This document shows positions 24,948 through 32,524 of a stretch of 64,000 nt of DNA, in pieces (position 1 is the first letter of the stretch; every line of letters starts with the position of its first letter). Source of the stretch: Parahoeflea olei (GTDB lineage: Bacteria > Pseudomonadota > Alphaproteobacteria > Rhizobiales > Rhizobiaceae); NCBI RefSeq assembly GCF_001703635.1, contig NZ_LQZT01000042.1:117550-181549 (forward strand). Direction: 5' to 3'. The notes under the pieces are model-generated. The model was not told the origin of the DNA. It ran no database searches and saw only the letters and a program-made list of their open reading frames with translations. A program made the translations under genes and the position numbers.

Positions 24948-25321
24948 AGACGCAGCCCGTCCAGCTCGCCAACGCGGGCATCGTCACGTTCGTCATCAAA
25001 AACTTCCTCGAGGCGACGGAGGCAGTCATCCAGTCACTTATGCGCGCCGATCGCATCGATGGACTGGTGTCGCACCCGACCATCGCTATCTACTGCGCGA
25101 TCGAGGATGGGAACGAACTGCGGTCGAAGATCATGTTCTACGACCGCACGGATGATGCAGCACCCGAGTGGGCCTTCGCGATCTCGATCGACGATGCAAT
25201 CGGACGTCAGGTGACCGTCGCCGAGTGTATCGGTTTTCTCAAAAGCGATGAGTGGATCAATGCCGTGAAAACCCGCGAGCTGATCAAGCGTCTGATCAAG
25301 GCCGCCCGTCCGATCAGCTAA
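24944..25321 (+). CDS. Hypothetical 125-residue protein
   Basis: The gene overlaps the previous one and is closed by a strong terminator. The soluble product has no Cys cluster or membrane segment; hydrophobic strands (GIVTFVIKNFL) alternate with charged helices. Because it sits between the portal and protease genes but ends with a terminator, it is probably a moron added to the head operon. Function unknown. Confidence 0.6.
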   Translation: MKTQPVQLANAGIVTFVIKNFLEATEAVIQSLMRADRIDGLVSHPTIAIYCAIEDGNELRSKIMFYDRTDDAAPEWAFAISIDDAIGRQVTVAECIGFLKSDEWINAVKTRELIKRLIKAARPIS

Positions 25322-25336
25322 CGCCCCGACACCTGA

Positions 25337-25366
25337 AGCCCCCGCAACCCGGGGGCTTTCATTTTT
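25337..25366 (+). terminator. Rho-independent terminator inside the head region
   Basis: AGCCCCC pairs with GGGGGCT and is followed by TTCATTTTT. It separates the portal group from the protease/capsid group, so the latter needs readthrough or its own promoter. A dispersed-repeat copy lies 17 bases further on. Confidence 0.9.
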
Positions 25367-25382
25367 CTCGTGATGCCGTCTC

Positions 25383-25393
25383 GAATCTTGCAG
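25383..25393 (+). repeat. GAATCTTGCAG dispersed repeat, copy 3
   Basis: Intergenic copy in the form TCGAATCTTGCAG, between the terminator at 25337 and the protease start at 25438. Confidence 0.85.
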
Positions 25394-25437
25394 ACGACCA
25401 GGCAACGCTCTCTCCAGACACCGACTGAGAAGAGCGA

Positions 25438-26532
25438 ATGCCATCCAAATCTTCGACATCGAAAGCCAATTGCATGTCCTATTCGGGCACGGTTAAGCGC
25501 GCGCTGTCGTCTGCTGACATCTCTTCTGTTCCGGTTTCCGTCAATGCAGAGACTGGCAGCTTTACGGTCGTCATGATCACCGGCACCCCCGTGCGCAGGA
25601 TGATCGACGACCCCCGCAATCCGGGCCAGAAGGTTCTCGTGGATGAGGTCATCGTCCCAGAAGGCGTGGATCTCTCTCGTGCTCAGGGCATGCCTCTGAT
25701 CGACGGTCACCGCACGGACGCGGGGATCGGAGCCATTCTTGGCAAGATCGACAACGTCAGACTAGAGGACGGCCAGATCATCGGCGAGGCCATGTTTGCG
25801 TCCGATCACGAGTACCGCCTGAAAGACGTTCAGCGCGGCTTCTATCGGCAAGGCTCCATCTGTGCCGACATCCTTGAAGTCGAATGGGTGGATCGCGTTG
25901 ACGACATTCCGCTCGTCCTGATCACGCGCAGCCTGGCCACCGATTACTCGCTCGTTGCCGTCGGGGCGGATCCGAATTCCATCATCCGCAGCGCGGACAC
26001 CCCATCGCCACCGAAGGTCACCGTCCGTGCGGCCGAGGCGACAACCCCATCACAGGAGACACCCATGGATCTGGAAGAGATCGTAGCCGCGGCCGAAGCC
26101 GCCATCGCAGCCGCAGATGCTGCCGTTGCCGCCGAAGGCACCGCACCTGAACTCGTTGAGCGCGTCCGCGCCCTCCGGACTGCCCGCGCCGCCGAGGACG
26201 AAGGTGCCGCGAAGGCTGAGGACGAGAAGACGGATGCCGTCGAACGCGCAGCAGAAGACGGCGAGACCGAAGAGGACAAGGCTGAGACCGAGACCATTCG
26301 TACGGTCGCCCGGAGCTACGGCCTCGGAAAGCTCGTCGACGACATGCTCGTGCTCCGGGCGAAGCCTGCGGACCTCCGCAAGGCCGTTCGCAGTGCCATC
26401 GCCGAGCGCGGAGCCGTCACGATTTCGGAGACCCCGGTCGTCGTGAAGCCAGTCGCCCAGCGTTCGGCTGAATCCATCAACGCGACCGCCGTCTTCGCCG
26501 AGCGAGCAGCCGCCAGAAACAAGCAGCGCTAA
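25438..26532 (+). CDS. Prohead protease fused to scaffold-like C-terminal domain
   Basis: The first 190 residues resemble prohead maturation proteases: an N-terminal strand region, LIDGHRTDAGIGAILGKI (residues 83-100, with the candidate catalytic His), and FYRQGSICADILEVEW near 137. The last 155 residues are an acidic, Ala/Glu-rich helix typical of scaffolds, and carry their own start site. The protease would process the prohead, including its own scaffold part. The ATG at 25438 is preceded by GAAGAG; a second ATG 12 codons in is possible. Confidence 0.8.
   Translation: MPSKSSTSKANCMSYSGTVKRALSSADISSVPVSVNAETGSFTVVMITGTPVRRMIDDPRNPGQKVLVDEVIVPEGVDLSRAQGMPLIDGHRTDAGIGAILGKIDNVRLEDGQIIGEAMFASDHEYRLKDVQRGFYRQGSICADILEVEWVDRVDDIPLVLITRSLATDYSLVAVGADPNSIIRSADTPSPPKVTVRAAEATTPSQETPMDLEEIVAAAEAAIAAADAAVAAEGTAPELVERVRALRTARAAEDEGAAKAEDEKTDAVERAAEDGETEEDKAETETIRTVARSYGLGKLVDDMLVLRAKPADLRKAVRSAIAERGAVTISETPVVVKPVAQRSAESINATAVFAERAAARNKQR
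26065..26532 (+). CDS. Nested in-frame scaffold protein (lambda Nu3-like arrangement)
   Basis: Within the protease gene, AGGAG lies six bases before an in-frame ATG at 26065, giving a separate 155-residue product identical to the protease C-terminus. It starts MDLEEIVAAAEAA and is almost entirely acidic helix, as expected of an assembly scaffold. Lambda gene C contains Nu3 in the same way. Separate translation is inferred from the ribosome site. Confidence 0.7.
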   Translation: MDLEEIVAAAEAAIAAADAAVAAEGTAPELVERVRALRTARAAEDEGAAKAEDEKTDAVERAAEDGETEEDKAETETIRTVARSYGLGKLVDDMLVLRAKPADLRKAVRSAIAERGAVTISETPVVVKPVAQRSAESINATAVFAERAAARNKQR

Positions 26533-26555
26533 GCGCCAACACAGGAGTTTTCTCA

Positions 26556-26924
26556 ATGGCAACAGTACTCACTCAGGGCAAGGTCGATGAGGGATTCCTC
26601 ATTGGAGAGCTGAACACCCGCATGAGCCGTGAAACCGTCACGCTCGCAGCCGGCACCTACGCATCCGGATCCGTCGTCATCTCTGACGAGGGCGGCAACT
26701 ACGCCCTGGCAACGCAGGCTCTCGTCGACGCTGATGTTGATGGCGACGCCACCTACGCGATCGTCGCCCGCAACTGCTCCGGTACGGAGGCCTTCCCAGC
26801 GGCGGTTATCGCTGACACTGCGGCCGTCAAGGATTCGGAACTCGTTCTTGGATCCGGTCTCACGGTCGCGGAGGTCAAGCCACTTCTCGCCAAGTCCAAG
26901 ATCAAGGTCCGTAACGCCGTCTAA
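26556..26924 (+). CDS. Head decoration protein (gpD-like)
   Basis: The 122-residue protein lies between the protease/scaffold and major capsid genes, like lambda gpD. It has the family's strand-rich layout: TLAAGTYASGSVV, YALATQALVDADVDG and AIVARNCSGTEAFPAAVI, then a short C-terminal extension ending in KIKVRNAV. Decoration trimers stabilise the expanded capsid. The ribosome site is CAGGAG. Confidence 0.82.
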   Translation: MATVLTQGKVDEGFLIGELNTRMSRETVTLAAGTYASGSVVISDEGGNYALATQALVDADVDGDATYAIVARNCSGTEAFPAAVIADTAAVKDSELVLGSGLTVAEVKPLLAKSKIKVRNAV

Positions 26925-26959
26925 GCGTTGCGAGAACAAAACACGAACAGGAGTTCAAA

Positions 26960-27961
26960 ATGAATCTCGCAAACGTATTCAAGTCGGACATCTTCAGCTT
27001 CACGTCGCTGACGACCGCAATCAACCTGCTGCCTGTCGAGCCGACTTCGGTCGACCTTTTCGCCAACTTCACGGAGTCCGGGGTCAACACCCTGACGGTG
27101 ATGGTGGAAGAGAAGGACGGTCGCCTCGGTATCGTCAAGTCGGCTCCACGAGGATCTGTCGGTCGCTCGATCTCTTCGAAGAAGCGCCGGGCGCGTTCGT
27201 TCGCCGTGCCGCATTACCCGACCTACGATGCGATCCTCGCGTCCGAGGTGCAGGGTGTCCGTCAGTTCGGCTCGAGCGATGCTCTGGAGACGGTCGAGTC
27301 CAAGCTCGCCGAGAAGCGCACCGACATGCTGTCCGACCTCAACCGCACCCAGAACTTCGGCAAGTGGGGCGCGATCCAGGGCGTTCTCTATGACGAGGAC
27401 GGCAGCATCATCTACGATTGGTTTGACGAATTCGGCGTTGATCGCAACGAGTTCACCATCGACCTGTCGGATGCCACGCGGAATCTCCGCGACGAGATGA
27501 TCAAGGGCAAGCGCCTCCTCGAAAAGGAGACTGCAGGCTACTCGTACACGAAGGTGAAGGTGCCGCTGCCGGCAGCCGTCTTCGACAGGTTTGTAAGCCA
27601 TCCTTCGCTGAAGGAAGCCTACGACAGGTGGCAGGATGGCGCCTTCCTCCGCGCCGACAACCGCAAGGGCTTCATGATCGCCGACAACATCGAGATCATG
27701 AGCGTGGACATCACCGACCTCGGAAACGGACTCACAACTATCCCGGACGACGAAGGCTACATGATCCCTGATGCCGCTGGCCTTCTGAAGGTCAACTTCG
27801 CTCCGGCCGACACGCTGGAAGCCGCGAACACGATCGGCCTGCCGTACTACATGGCTTCGGAGCCAATGCCGTTCGGTAAGGGCGTGGAACTGGCCGCAGA
27901 GTCCAATTTCTTGGCTTACTGCGAGAAGCCCCGCGCCATCGTCAGAATCCTCTTCTCGTAA
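26960..27961 (+). CDS. Major capsid protein, lambda E family
   Basis: The 333-residue length, position and motifs fit E-type capsid proteins of the HK97 fold: the N-terminal VFKSDIFSFTSLTTAINLLP, a long spine-helix region around residues 100-145 (LAEKRTDMLSDLNRTQN, then GAIQGVLYDEDGSII), an IDLSDATRNLR segment near 167 and the P-domain-like SEPMPFGKGVELAAESN near the C-terminus. A perfect hairpin follows the stop codon. This gene would be the most expressed in the virion region. Confidence 0.93.
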   Translation: MNLANVFKSDIFSFTSLTTAINLLPVEPTSVDLFANFTESGVNTLTVMVEEKDGRLGIVKSAPRGSVGRSISSKKRRARSFAVPHYPTYDAILASEVQGVRQFGSSDALETVESKLAEKRTDMLSDLNRTQNFGKWGAIQGVLYDEDGSIIYDWFDEFGVDRNEFTIDLSDATRNLRDEMIKGKRLLEKETAGYSYTKVKVPLPAAVFDRFVSHPSLKEAYDRWQDGAFLRADNRKGFMIADNIEIMSVDITDLGNGLTTIPDDEGYMIPDAAGLLKVNFAPADTLEAANTIGLPYYMASEPMPFGKGVELAAESNFLAYCEKPRAIVRILFS

Positions 27962-27976
27962 TCGAGACGAGGCACA

Positions 27977-28010
27977 GCGCAGCCGGCATCCCTCCTTGTG
28001 TCGGCTGCGC
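27977..28010 (+). other. Perfect nine-pair hairpin after the capsid gene
   Basis: GCGCAGCCG and CGGCTGCGC pair perfectly around a 16-base loop. There is no T run, so it may be a partial terminator or a 3' barrier that stabilises the capsid message. A similar hairpin follows the tail tube gene. Confidence 0.6.
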
Positions 28011-28044
28011 ACTCTTCCATTCCCATCCACACCGGAGCCGCCCC

Positions 28045-28371
28045 ATGGCCAACACGATCGACTCCCCCGTCTCAGCCCTCGGCGAATCCTTTGACGTCGC
28101 TCTGCTCGATTCCGCTCGCGTCTTCGCGATCGAGGTCGCAGCCGACACCACCGCCACCCACACACTCGCAGGCACCACGACCCTCGTGACTATCGCAGTC
28201 GGTCTCGATGCAACGGCTGCCGGTCTGACGCTGGTGCGCGGCTCCGCTTACGACGCGGCGAAGGCGTGGCCACTGCTCCCCGGATACCTGCCGTTCGGCG
28301 TGCCGGGCGGAAGTCGTGATCTGCATTTCAACGCCACGGCCGACACGGTCGTGTGGGTCATGGAGAACTGA
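28045..28371 (+). CDS. Hypothetical 108-residue structural-region protein
   Basis: The product is a small beta-rich protein with many Ala, Thr and Val residues (TATHTLAGTTTLVTIAVGL) and a hydrophobic C-terminus ending in VVWVMEN. It lies between the major capsid and the collagen-like fibre gene and could be a base or capsid-anchoring subunit for that fibre. No sequence family is recognised; the role is from position. Confidence 0.6.
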   Translation: MANTIDSPVSALGESFDVALLDSARVFAIEVAADTTATHTLAGTTTLVTIAVGLDATAAGLTLVRGSAYDAAKAWPLLPGYLPFGVPGGSRDLHFNATADTVVWVMEN

Positions 28372-28374
28372 TCG

Positions 28375-30051
28375 ATGATGGTTCCTAATTTGACATCGAC
28401 AGGATCCGGTAGTGGCGTTCCAGGGCCTCGTGGCCCTGCGGGAGCTGACGGCAAGAGCGCGTATGAGGTCGCTGTCGCCGAAGGATTCGTCGGCGACGAG
28501 GCGGCTTGGTTGCTCTCCCTAAAAGGAGAACACGGCAATCCGGGTGAGCCGGGCGCCGACGGCAAGAGCGTCGAACTGTCAAAGTCCGACACAGCTATCA
28601 TCTGGCGGCAGACGGGCGGCGAGTTTGCCGATCTCGTCCAGCTTTCCGAGATTACTGGCCCTCCTGGGTCCGGTGGTGGCGGAGGAGGCACGATAACTAG
28701 CGTAAACGGTCAGACTGGTCCTGAGGTCGTTTTGTCGGCTGCCGATGTCGGTGCCGCGAGTGCTGATGACGCGGTGACATACGATGCCGCAGGAAATATC
28801 TCCGGGCACTACATTTACGCCGGGCGAATGAGCGACGACGGCAACGGCAACTATATCAGCGACGGCGGTGGCATCGTTATCGGTGGACCGACGGGCGTGC
28901 GGTATCGCCATGAAGGATTTTACTCGCATTACGATGAGGGCAGCGTTGCCTCGTATCCAAACGTAGCCAACAGAGCCAACCGACTGGCGCTTTGCCCTTC
29001 GGGCGACCCAGCCAACGTGGTCGGCGAGGACACGGCGTCCCTGGCTCTTCAGCATCTAAATGGATCTTATGAGCAGCGCTTTGTGTTGGTCTCGAAGAAG
29101 GCGGGCGAATACCGCATCGCTTCGGTGGCAACCGGTGTAGGTACCAACTTTCCCATCACCGTCGCGCCAGGCGACTACAGAGTGCAACGCTGGGAAGTCA
29201 ATGGGACGACGACTTTCACGTCGGAACCCCTGAATGGCGGAGCCGCACAGAACACTGTCGTCAGTATCAAGAATCCGGCCGTGACCCAGTACATGCGCTT
29301 GTTCGGACGGACGTCCGGAGAGTTCGGGATCGAATACGTCAGCGGCGCTGGCAACCTTGAATACCGCTTCAATCAGATCGGCCTTGGTATCGGCGGCATC
29401 AACGCCTCACGCCGCGTAAGCGCTCAAGTCACAGAGTCTTCGCTCGGAGCCTATTTTGCGTCGTGCACGGCGGCCGATTACAGCGGCAATGCGGTGCAGG
29501 TGGATGTTGGACGTAGCTCGAACCTCGCATACTCATTCTTCTTGGCACGTTCTCAGTCGACGGTTTCACCGGACACGGAATTCAACTTGCGCGGCGACGG
29601 TCAGGCTTTTGCCGACCTGACGTGGAATGCCAACGGAGCCGACTACGCGGAACTTTTCGAGTGGTCCGACGGCAACCCGGATGCAGAAGACAGAGTCGGC
29701 TACACAGTCGTCCTCGTCGATGACAAGATCCGTCTGGCGGTTCCGGGCGAGGACGCTATCGGCGTAGTTTCCGGAGCGCCATCGGTGCTTGGCAACGCCG
29801 CTTGGAATGCATGGCAGGGCAAGTATGTCCGCGATGTTTTCGGACGTGTCGTCAAGGATTCGGACGGGATCCCGACACTCAATCCCGATTTCGATCCAGA
29901 CCTCGAATACATCCCCCGCGATCAGCGTCCTGAATGGTCTCCGGTGGGCCTGACCGGCCGGCTGCGCATCCGAAAGGGTCAGCCGACGGGGTCTCGCTGG
30001 ATCAAGCTCGCCGACGTGAGCGAGCACGTCGAGGAGTGGCTCGTCAGATGA
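28375..30051 (+). CDS. Collagen-like fibre with C-terminal self-cleaving chaperone domain
   Basis: The 558-residue protein begins with collagen-type Gly-X-Y repeats (GVPGPRGPAGADGKS, then GEHGNPGEPGADGKS and GPPGSGGGGGG), suggesting a trimeric stalk. A beta-rich body spans residues 110-420. The C-terminal 120 residues carry NADG-like NANGADYAELFEW, a GKYVRDVFGR segment and PTGSRWIKLAD, resembling peptidase G2 intramolecular chaperones that cut themselves off after trimer folding. It lies in the head module, so it may be a head fibre rather than a tail fibre. Confidence 0.75.
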   Translation: MMVPNLTSTGSGSGVPGPRGPAGADGKSAYEVAVAEGFVGDEAAWLLSLKGEHGNPGEPGADGKSVELSKSDTAIIWRQTGGEFADLVQLSEITGPPGSGGGGGGTITSVNGQTGPEVVLSAADVGAASADDAVTYDAAGNISGHYIYAGRMSDDGNGNYISDGGGIVIGGPTGVRYRHEGFYSHYDEGSVASYPNVANRANRLALCPSGDPANVVGEDTASLALQHLNGSYEQRFVLVSKKAGEYRIASVATGVGTNFPITVAPGDYRVQRWEVNGTTTFTSEPLNGGAAQNTVVSIKNPAVTQYMRLFGRTSGEFGIEYVSGAGNLEYRFNQIGLGIGGINASRRVSAQVTESSLGAYFASCTAADYSGNAVQVDVGRSSNLAYSFFLARSQSTVSPDTEFNLRGDGQAFADLTWNANGADYAELFEWSDGNPDAEDRVGYTVVLVDDKIRLAVPGEDAIGVVSGAPSVLGNAAWNAWQGKYVRDVFGRVVKDSDGIPTLNPDFDPDLEYIPRDQRPEWSPVGLTGRLRIRKGQPTGSRWIKLADVSEHVEEWLVR

Positions 30052-30413
30052 CCGCCCGCGTCTTCGCCCCCCTCCCACGGATCCTGACCCGCACATTCCG
30101 CGAGACCGCTCCTGCTGTGTGGCTCCGGCATCGGGATGATGGATCAACGGCATCGGATGAGCTGGTCGTCCGCTTCCACCAGGCGACGGAAGAGGTCGAT
30201 GCCGATGGCTTCGTGCAGCAGTCCGGCAAGCCCACCGCCGTCTGCGCGAAGGCTGACGCGCTGCGCCTGGAACCGAGCCGGGCATCTGGCAAAGCGGAGG
30301 CGATCTTCCGCAACGACGGCCGCGACGAGCTCATCATCGATGGCCGCTCCTACGATGTCGAATCTTGCAGCCACGACGGTTACGGTCTTCTGACACTGAA
30401 GTTGATTGGGTAG
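30048..30413 (+). CDS. Head-tail connector-like protein
   Basis: The ATG at 30048 overlaps the previous stop as ATGA. The 121-residue product is basic at the N-terminus and ends with strands of the type ELIIDGRSYDVES and GLLTLKLIG, a pattern common in small stopper/connector proteins such as lambda gpFII. The gene precedes the probable tail terminator, the right place for a connector. A dispersed-repeat copy lies in its 3' part. Assignment is by position and size. Confidence 0.55.
   Translation: MTARVFAPLPRILTRTFRETAPAVWLRHRDDGSTASDELVVRFHQATEEVDADGFVQQSGKPTAVCAKADALRLEPSRASGKAEAIFRNDGRDELIIDGRSYDVESCSHDGYGLLTLKLIG
30360..30370 (+). repeat. GAATCTTGCAG dispersed repeat, copy 4
   Basis: Inside the connector-like gene, in the form TCGAATCTTGCAG and read in frame as VESCS, a different frame from copies 2 and 6. 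Confidence 0.85.
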
Positions 30414-30422
30414 CCCGACCGC

Positions 30423-30884
30423 ATGCCGCACGTCCGCACACAGCTCCGAAACGCGATCAAGACACGTCTGTCGACGGTGCCTTCGGTGAAGGGTGCATAC
30501 AACATGACCCGGCATGCGCGCGACTTCCAGGCCGACAACTATCCGGCCGCTCTGATTGCCGTGACAGAGGCATCGTCGCCGAACCCGGGCGGCTTCATTG
30601 GTGAACGCCCCGTCACTCGTCGCTACAAGATCGATATCCAGGTCGGTGTCGAGGAAGACACGGTCGACGCGGAAGACATAATCGATGCGGTCTGCGTCGA
30701 CGTCGAAAAGGCTCTCACGAAGCCGGATTTCGGGATCGGGAAGGTCGCGAACTGGGCCTATGCCGGGACGAGCGCGATCGATGCGCAACCGACGGCATCC
30801 GGGCTCCTGCTCGTCGAGACCGTGACATACACGTGCGAGATCCAGACCCTCGACAGCGCGCCCGACATCAACCTTCACACATGA
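30423..30884 (+). CDS. Tail terminator-like protein
   Basis: The 153-residue protein starts with a helix (LRNAIKTRLSTVPSV) and continues with strands and a YKIDIQVGVEE segment, the alpha/beta pattern of gpU-type tail terminators that cap the tail tube. It lies directly before the tail tube gene, the usual position. The call combines layout with fold pattern; sequence identity to a known family is not apparent by eye. Confidence 0.6.
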   Translation: MPHVRTQLRNAIKTRLSTVPSVKGAYNMTRHARDFQADNYPAALIAVTEASSPNPGGFIGERPVTRRYKIDIQVGVEEDTVDAEDIIDAVCVDVEKALTKPDFGIGKVANWAYAGTSAIDAQPTASGLLLVETVTYTCEIQTLDSAPDINLHT

Positions 30885-30903
30885 TTCCTGTTAGGAGAAC
30901 AAA

Positions 30904-31686
30904 ATGGCAACACTTCCTGTACGTCCGCTCACGAGAATGCAAAGGATGATGGGCGGCATCGCACTCTTCCGCCCCGAAAATTCGTCCAAGTGGATCAAAA
31001 TTGGCCCCGTGGACTCGGTGGAATTCACTCCGAACCTCACCACAGTTGATGTCTATACGAACGAATTTGGTGACCGCAGGTTGCTTCGTAAGATTACGAC
31101 GACGAAGGAAGGCACTGTCGTCCTGAACGGTATCAGCGCATGGACGGAGTGGCTGTATCAGGCTCTCTTCATGTCGAAGCCCGGGTATCTGACCCAGTCG
31201 GCTGTCCCGTCGGACACGCTGATCGTCGAGGATGTCATCGCCGGAGATGTTGTAGAGCTGCCCGGCAAGAAGGGCACTGTAACGGCGGTAACTGACGGCG
31301 CAACGGGAGTCTATGTTGAGGACACGCACTACACGTTCCACCCGGCCACGGGCGTGATCGAGTTCCTCGCCATTCCGGCAGGAGCAACCGCCGATGTTGA
31401 GATCGAGTATTCGCTTCCCGCGATCACCGAAGCCGACAAGCTGATCGACCTGTCTATCCTTGAGACTTCGGGCACCCGGGGTGAGTTCCGCTACATCGGC
31501 CACTGCGCCGACGTGGGTGAGGACATGGACATGAGGCTGTCCGACGTTGAGTTCCAGCCGAACGGAGCCTACTCGGTGGGTGACACCGCCAATAACAACG
31601 TGGGGTCACTCACGGGTGCCGTCTATACGACCGCGACCAAGGGCTACGGCTCTCTCCAGGGTCTCGAAACCATCGTCAACGCCTAA
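30904..31686 (+). CDS. Major tail tube protein
   Basis: The 260-residue protein is between the terminator and the tail chaperones. It has the tube-protein layout: LYR-type start (GGIALFRPE), VEFTPNLTTVDVYTNEFGD and RRLLRKITTTKEGTVVLNG as consecutive strands, and an extra immunoglobulin-like insert around residues 100-170 (VTAVTDGATGVYVEDTHYTF). Tube proteins stack in hexameric rings around the tape measure. TAGGAGAAC precedes the ATG, and a perfect hairpin follows the stop. Confidence 0.82.
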   Translation: MATLPVRPLTRMQRMMGGIALFRPENSSKWIKIGPVDSVEFTPNLTTVDVYTNEFGDRRLLRKITTTKEGTVVLNGISAWTEWLYQALFMSKPGYLTQSAVPSDTLIVEDVIAGDVVELPGKKGTVTAVTDGATGVYVEDTHYTFHPATGVIEFLAIPAGATADVEIEYSLPAITEADKLIDLSILETSGTRGEFRYIGHCADVGEDMDMRLSDVEFQPNGAYSVGDTANNNVGSLTGAVYTTATKGYGSLQGLETIVNA

Positions 31687-31693
31687 TCTCTTG

Positions 31694-31715
31694 GGAGCCG
31701 GAGTGATCCGGCTCC
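31694..31715 (+). other. Perfect eight-pair hairpin after the tail tube gene
   Basis: GGAGCCGG and CCGGCTCC pair perfectly around AGTGAT with no T run. Like the hairpin after the capsid gene, it follows a gene for an abundant virion protein and may protect the 3' end of its message. Confidence 0.6.
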
Positions 31716-31748
31716 TCCCGCCGTCACATGCAGTCAAGGAGGAAACGC

Positions 31749-32300
31749 ATGTCCCAAACCATCCCAGCCCATCTCGATATCCTGTCGCCCGAAGACGTCC
31801 TCGCCGCGATCCATCACACAAGCACCACCGTCACCGTTCGCGGGCTGACTTTCGCCGTCCGCGCCCCGACGATCACCGAGATCTGCGAGCTCATGGCACG
31901 CTTCCCGGATCTTCTGGAGCTGCTCGACGGCAGCAAGGAAGACGCTGCCGACAAGGGTGACGCTATCCTGCATCTCTGCCGTCGCGCACCTGCCGCCGTG
32001 GCTGCGTTCAGCGCATGCGCAATGGATCGCCCTGGCAACATCGAATTCGAGCGAGCGCTGCTGTCGAAGCCGGACGACTTCCGTATCGACCTCGCTGCCG
32101 CTGCCGCGGAGGCACTCTTCAGGGAGCATGGGACGCTCCAGAGTTTTTTCGGCAAGACGGTCCAGCGACTTCAGGAACTGGGCCTGACAAACGTGTCCTC
32201 GATCATCTTCAGAATCTTGGACTCGATGTCGACGACGGAGCCGGCAGCGCAGTCACAGTCGCCGAAGGCAAAAAGGACAGGTGGACGAAAGGCGGCCTGA
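31749..32300 (+). CDS. Tail assembly chaperone (gpG-like)
   Basis: A strong AAGGAGGAAACGC precedes the ATG at 31749. The 183-residue, mainly helical product lies between the tail tube and tape measure genes, where siphoviruses encode the chaperone that coats the tape measure during assembly. Near its end, an A-tract at 32270-32274 permits a -1 shift into an overlapping frame, as in lambda G/GT. Its C-terminal tail after the shift site is Lys/Arg-rich. Confidence 0.8.
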   Translation: MSQTIPAHLDILSPEDVLAAIHHTSTTVTVRGLTFAVRAPTITEICELMARFPDLLELLDGSKEDAADKGDAILHLCRRAPAAVAAFSACAMDRPGNIEFERALLSKPDDFRIDLAAAAAEALFREHGTLQSFFGKTVQRLQELGLTNVSSIIFRILDSMSTTEPAAQSQSPKAKRTGGRKAA

Positions 32301-32512
32301 ACCTCGACGGCGCGCTCGTCCGCATCGTCAAGCTGGCCGTCGAGTTTGAGTGCCGTACTGGTCGCCATGCGGGGGATCTGACGCTCGGCCAGCTCGCCGC
32401 ACGAACGGCGACGCTCCGGGAGCTGGACAAGCTGAAGACGTTTGAAATGGCGAAGGCGGTCGCCGTCGCGATGTCTGGAGACGAGAAGGCCTGGAATGCA
32501 CTGACTGAGTAA
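31749..32512 (+). CDS. Frameshifted tail chaperone (gpGT-like)
   Basis: A -1 shift at GCA-AAA-AGG (32268-32276) moves the Lys tRNA from AAA to AAA one base back and continues in a frame open to 32512, adding about 80 residues beginning KDRWTKGGLNL and ending with an E-rich helix. The downstream frame has no start codon with a ribosome site and is conserved protein-like, so translation by frameshift is the simplest reading. The site is an A5 run rather than the lambda-type GGGAAAG. Confidence 0.7.
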
Positions 32513-32524
32513 GCGAGACAACGA

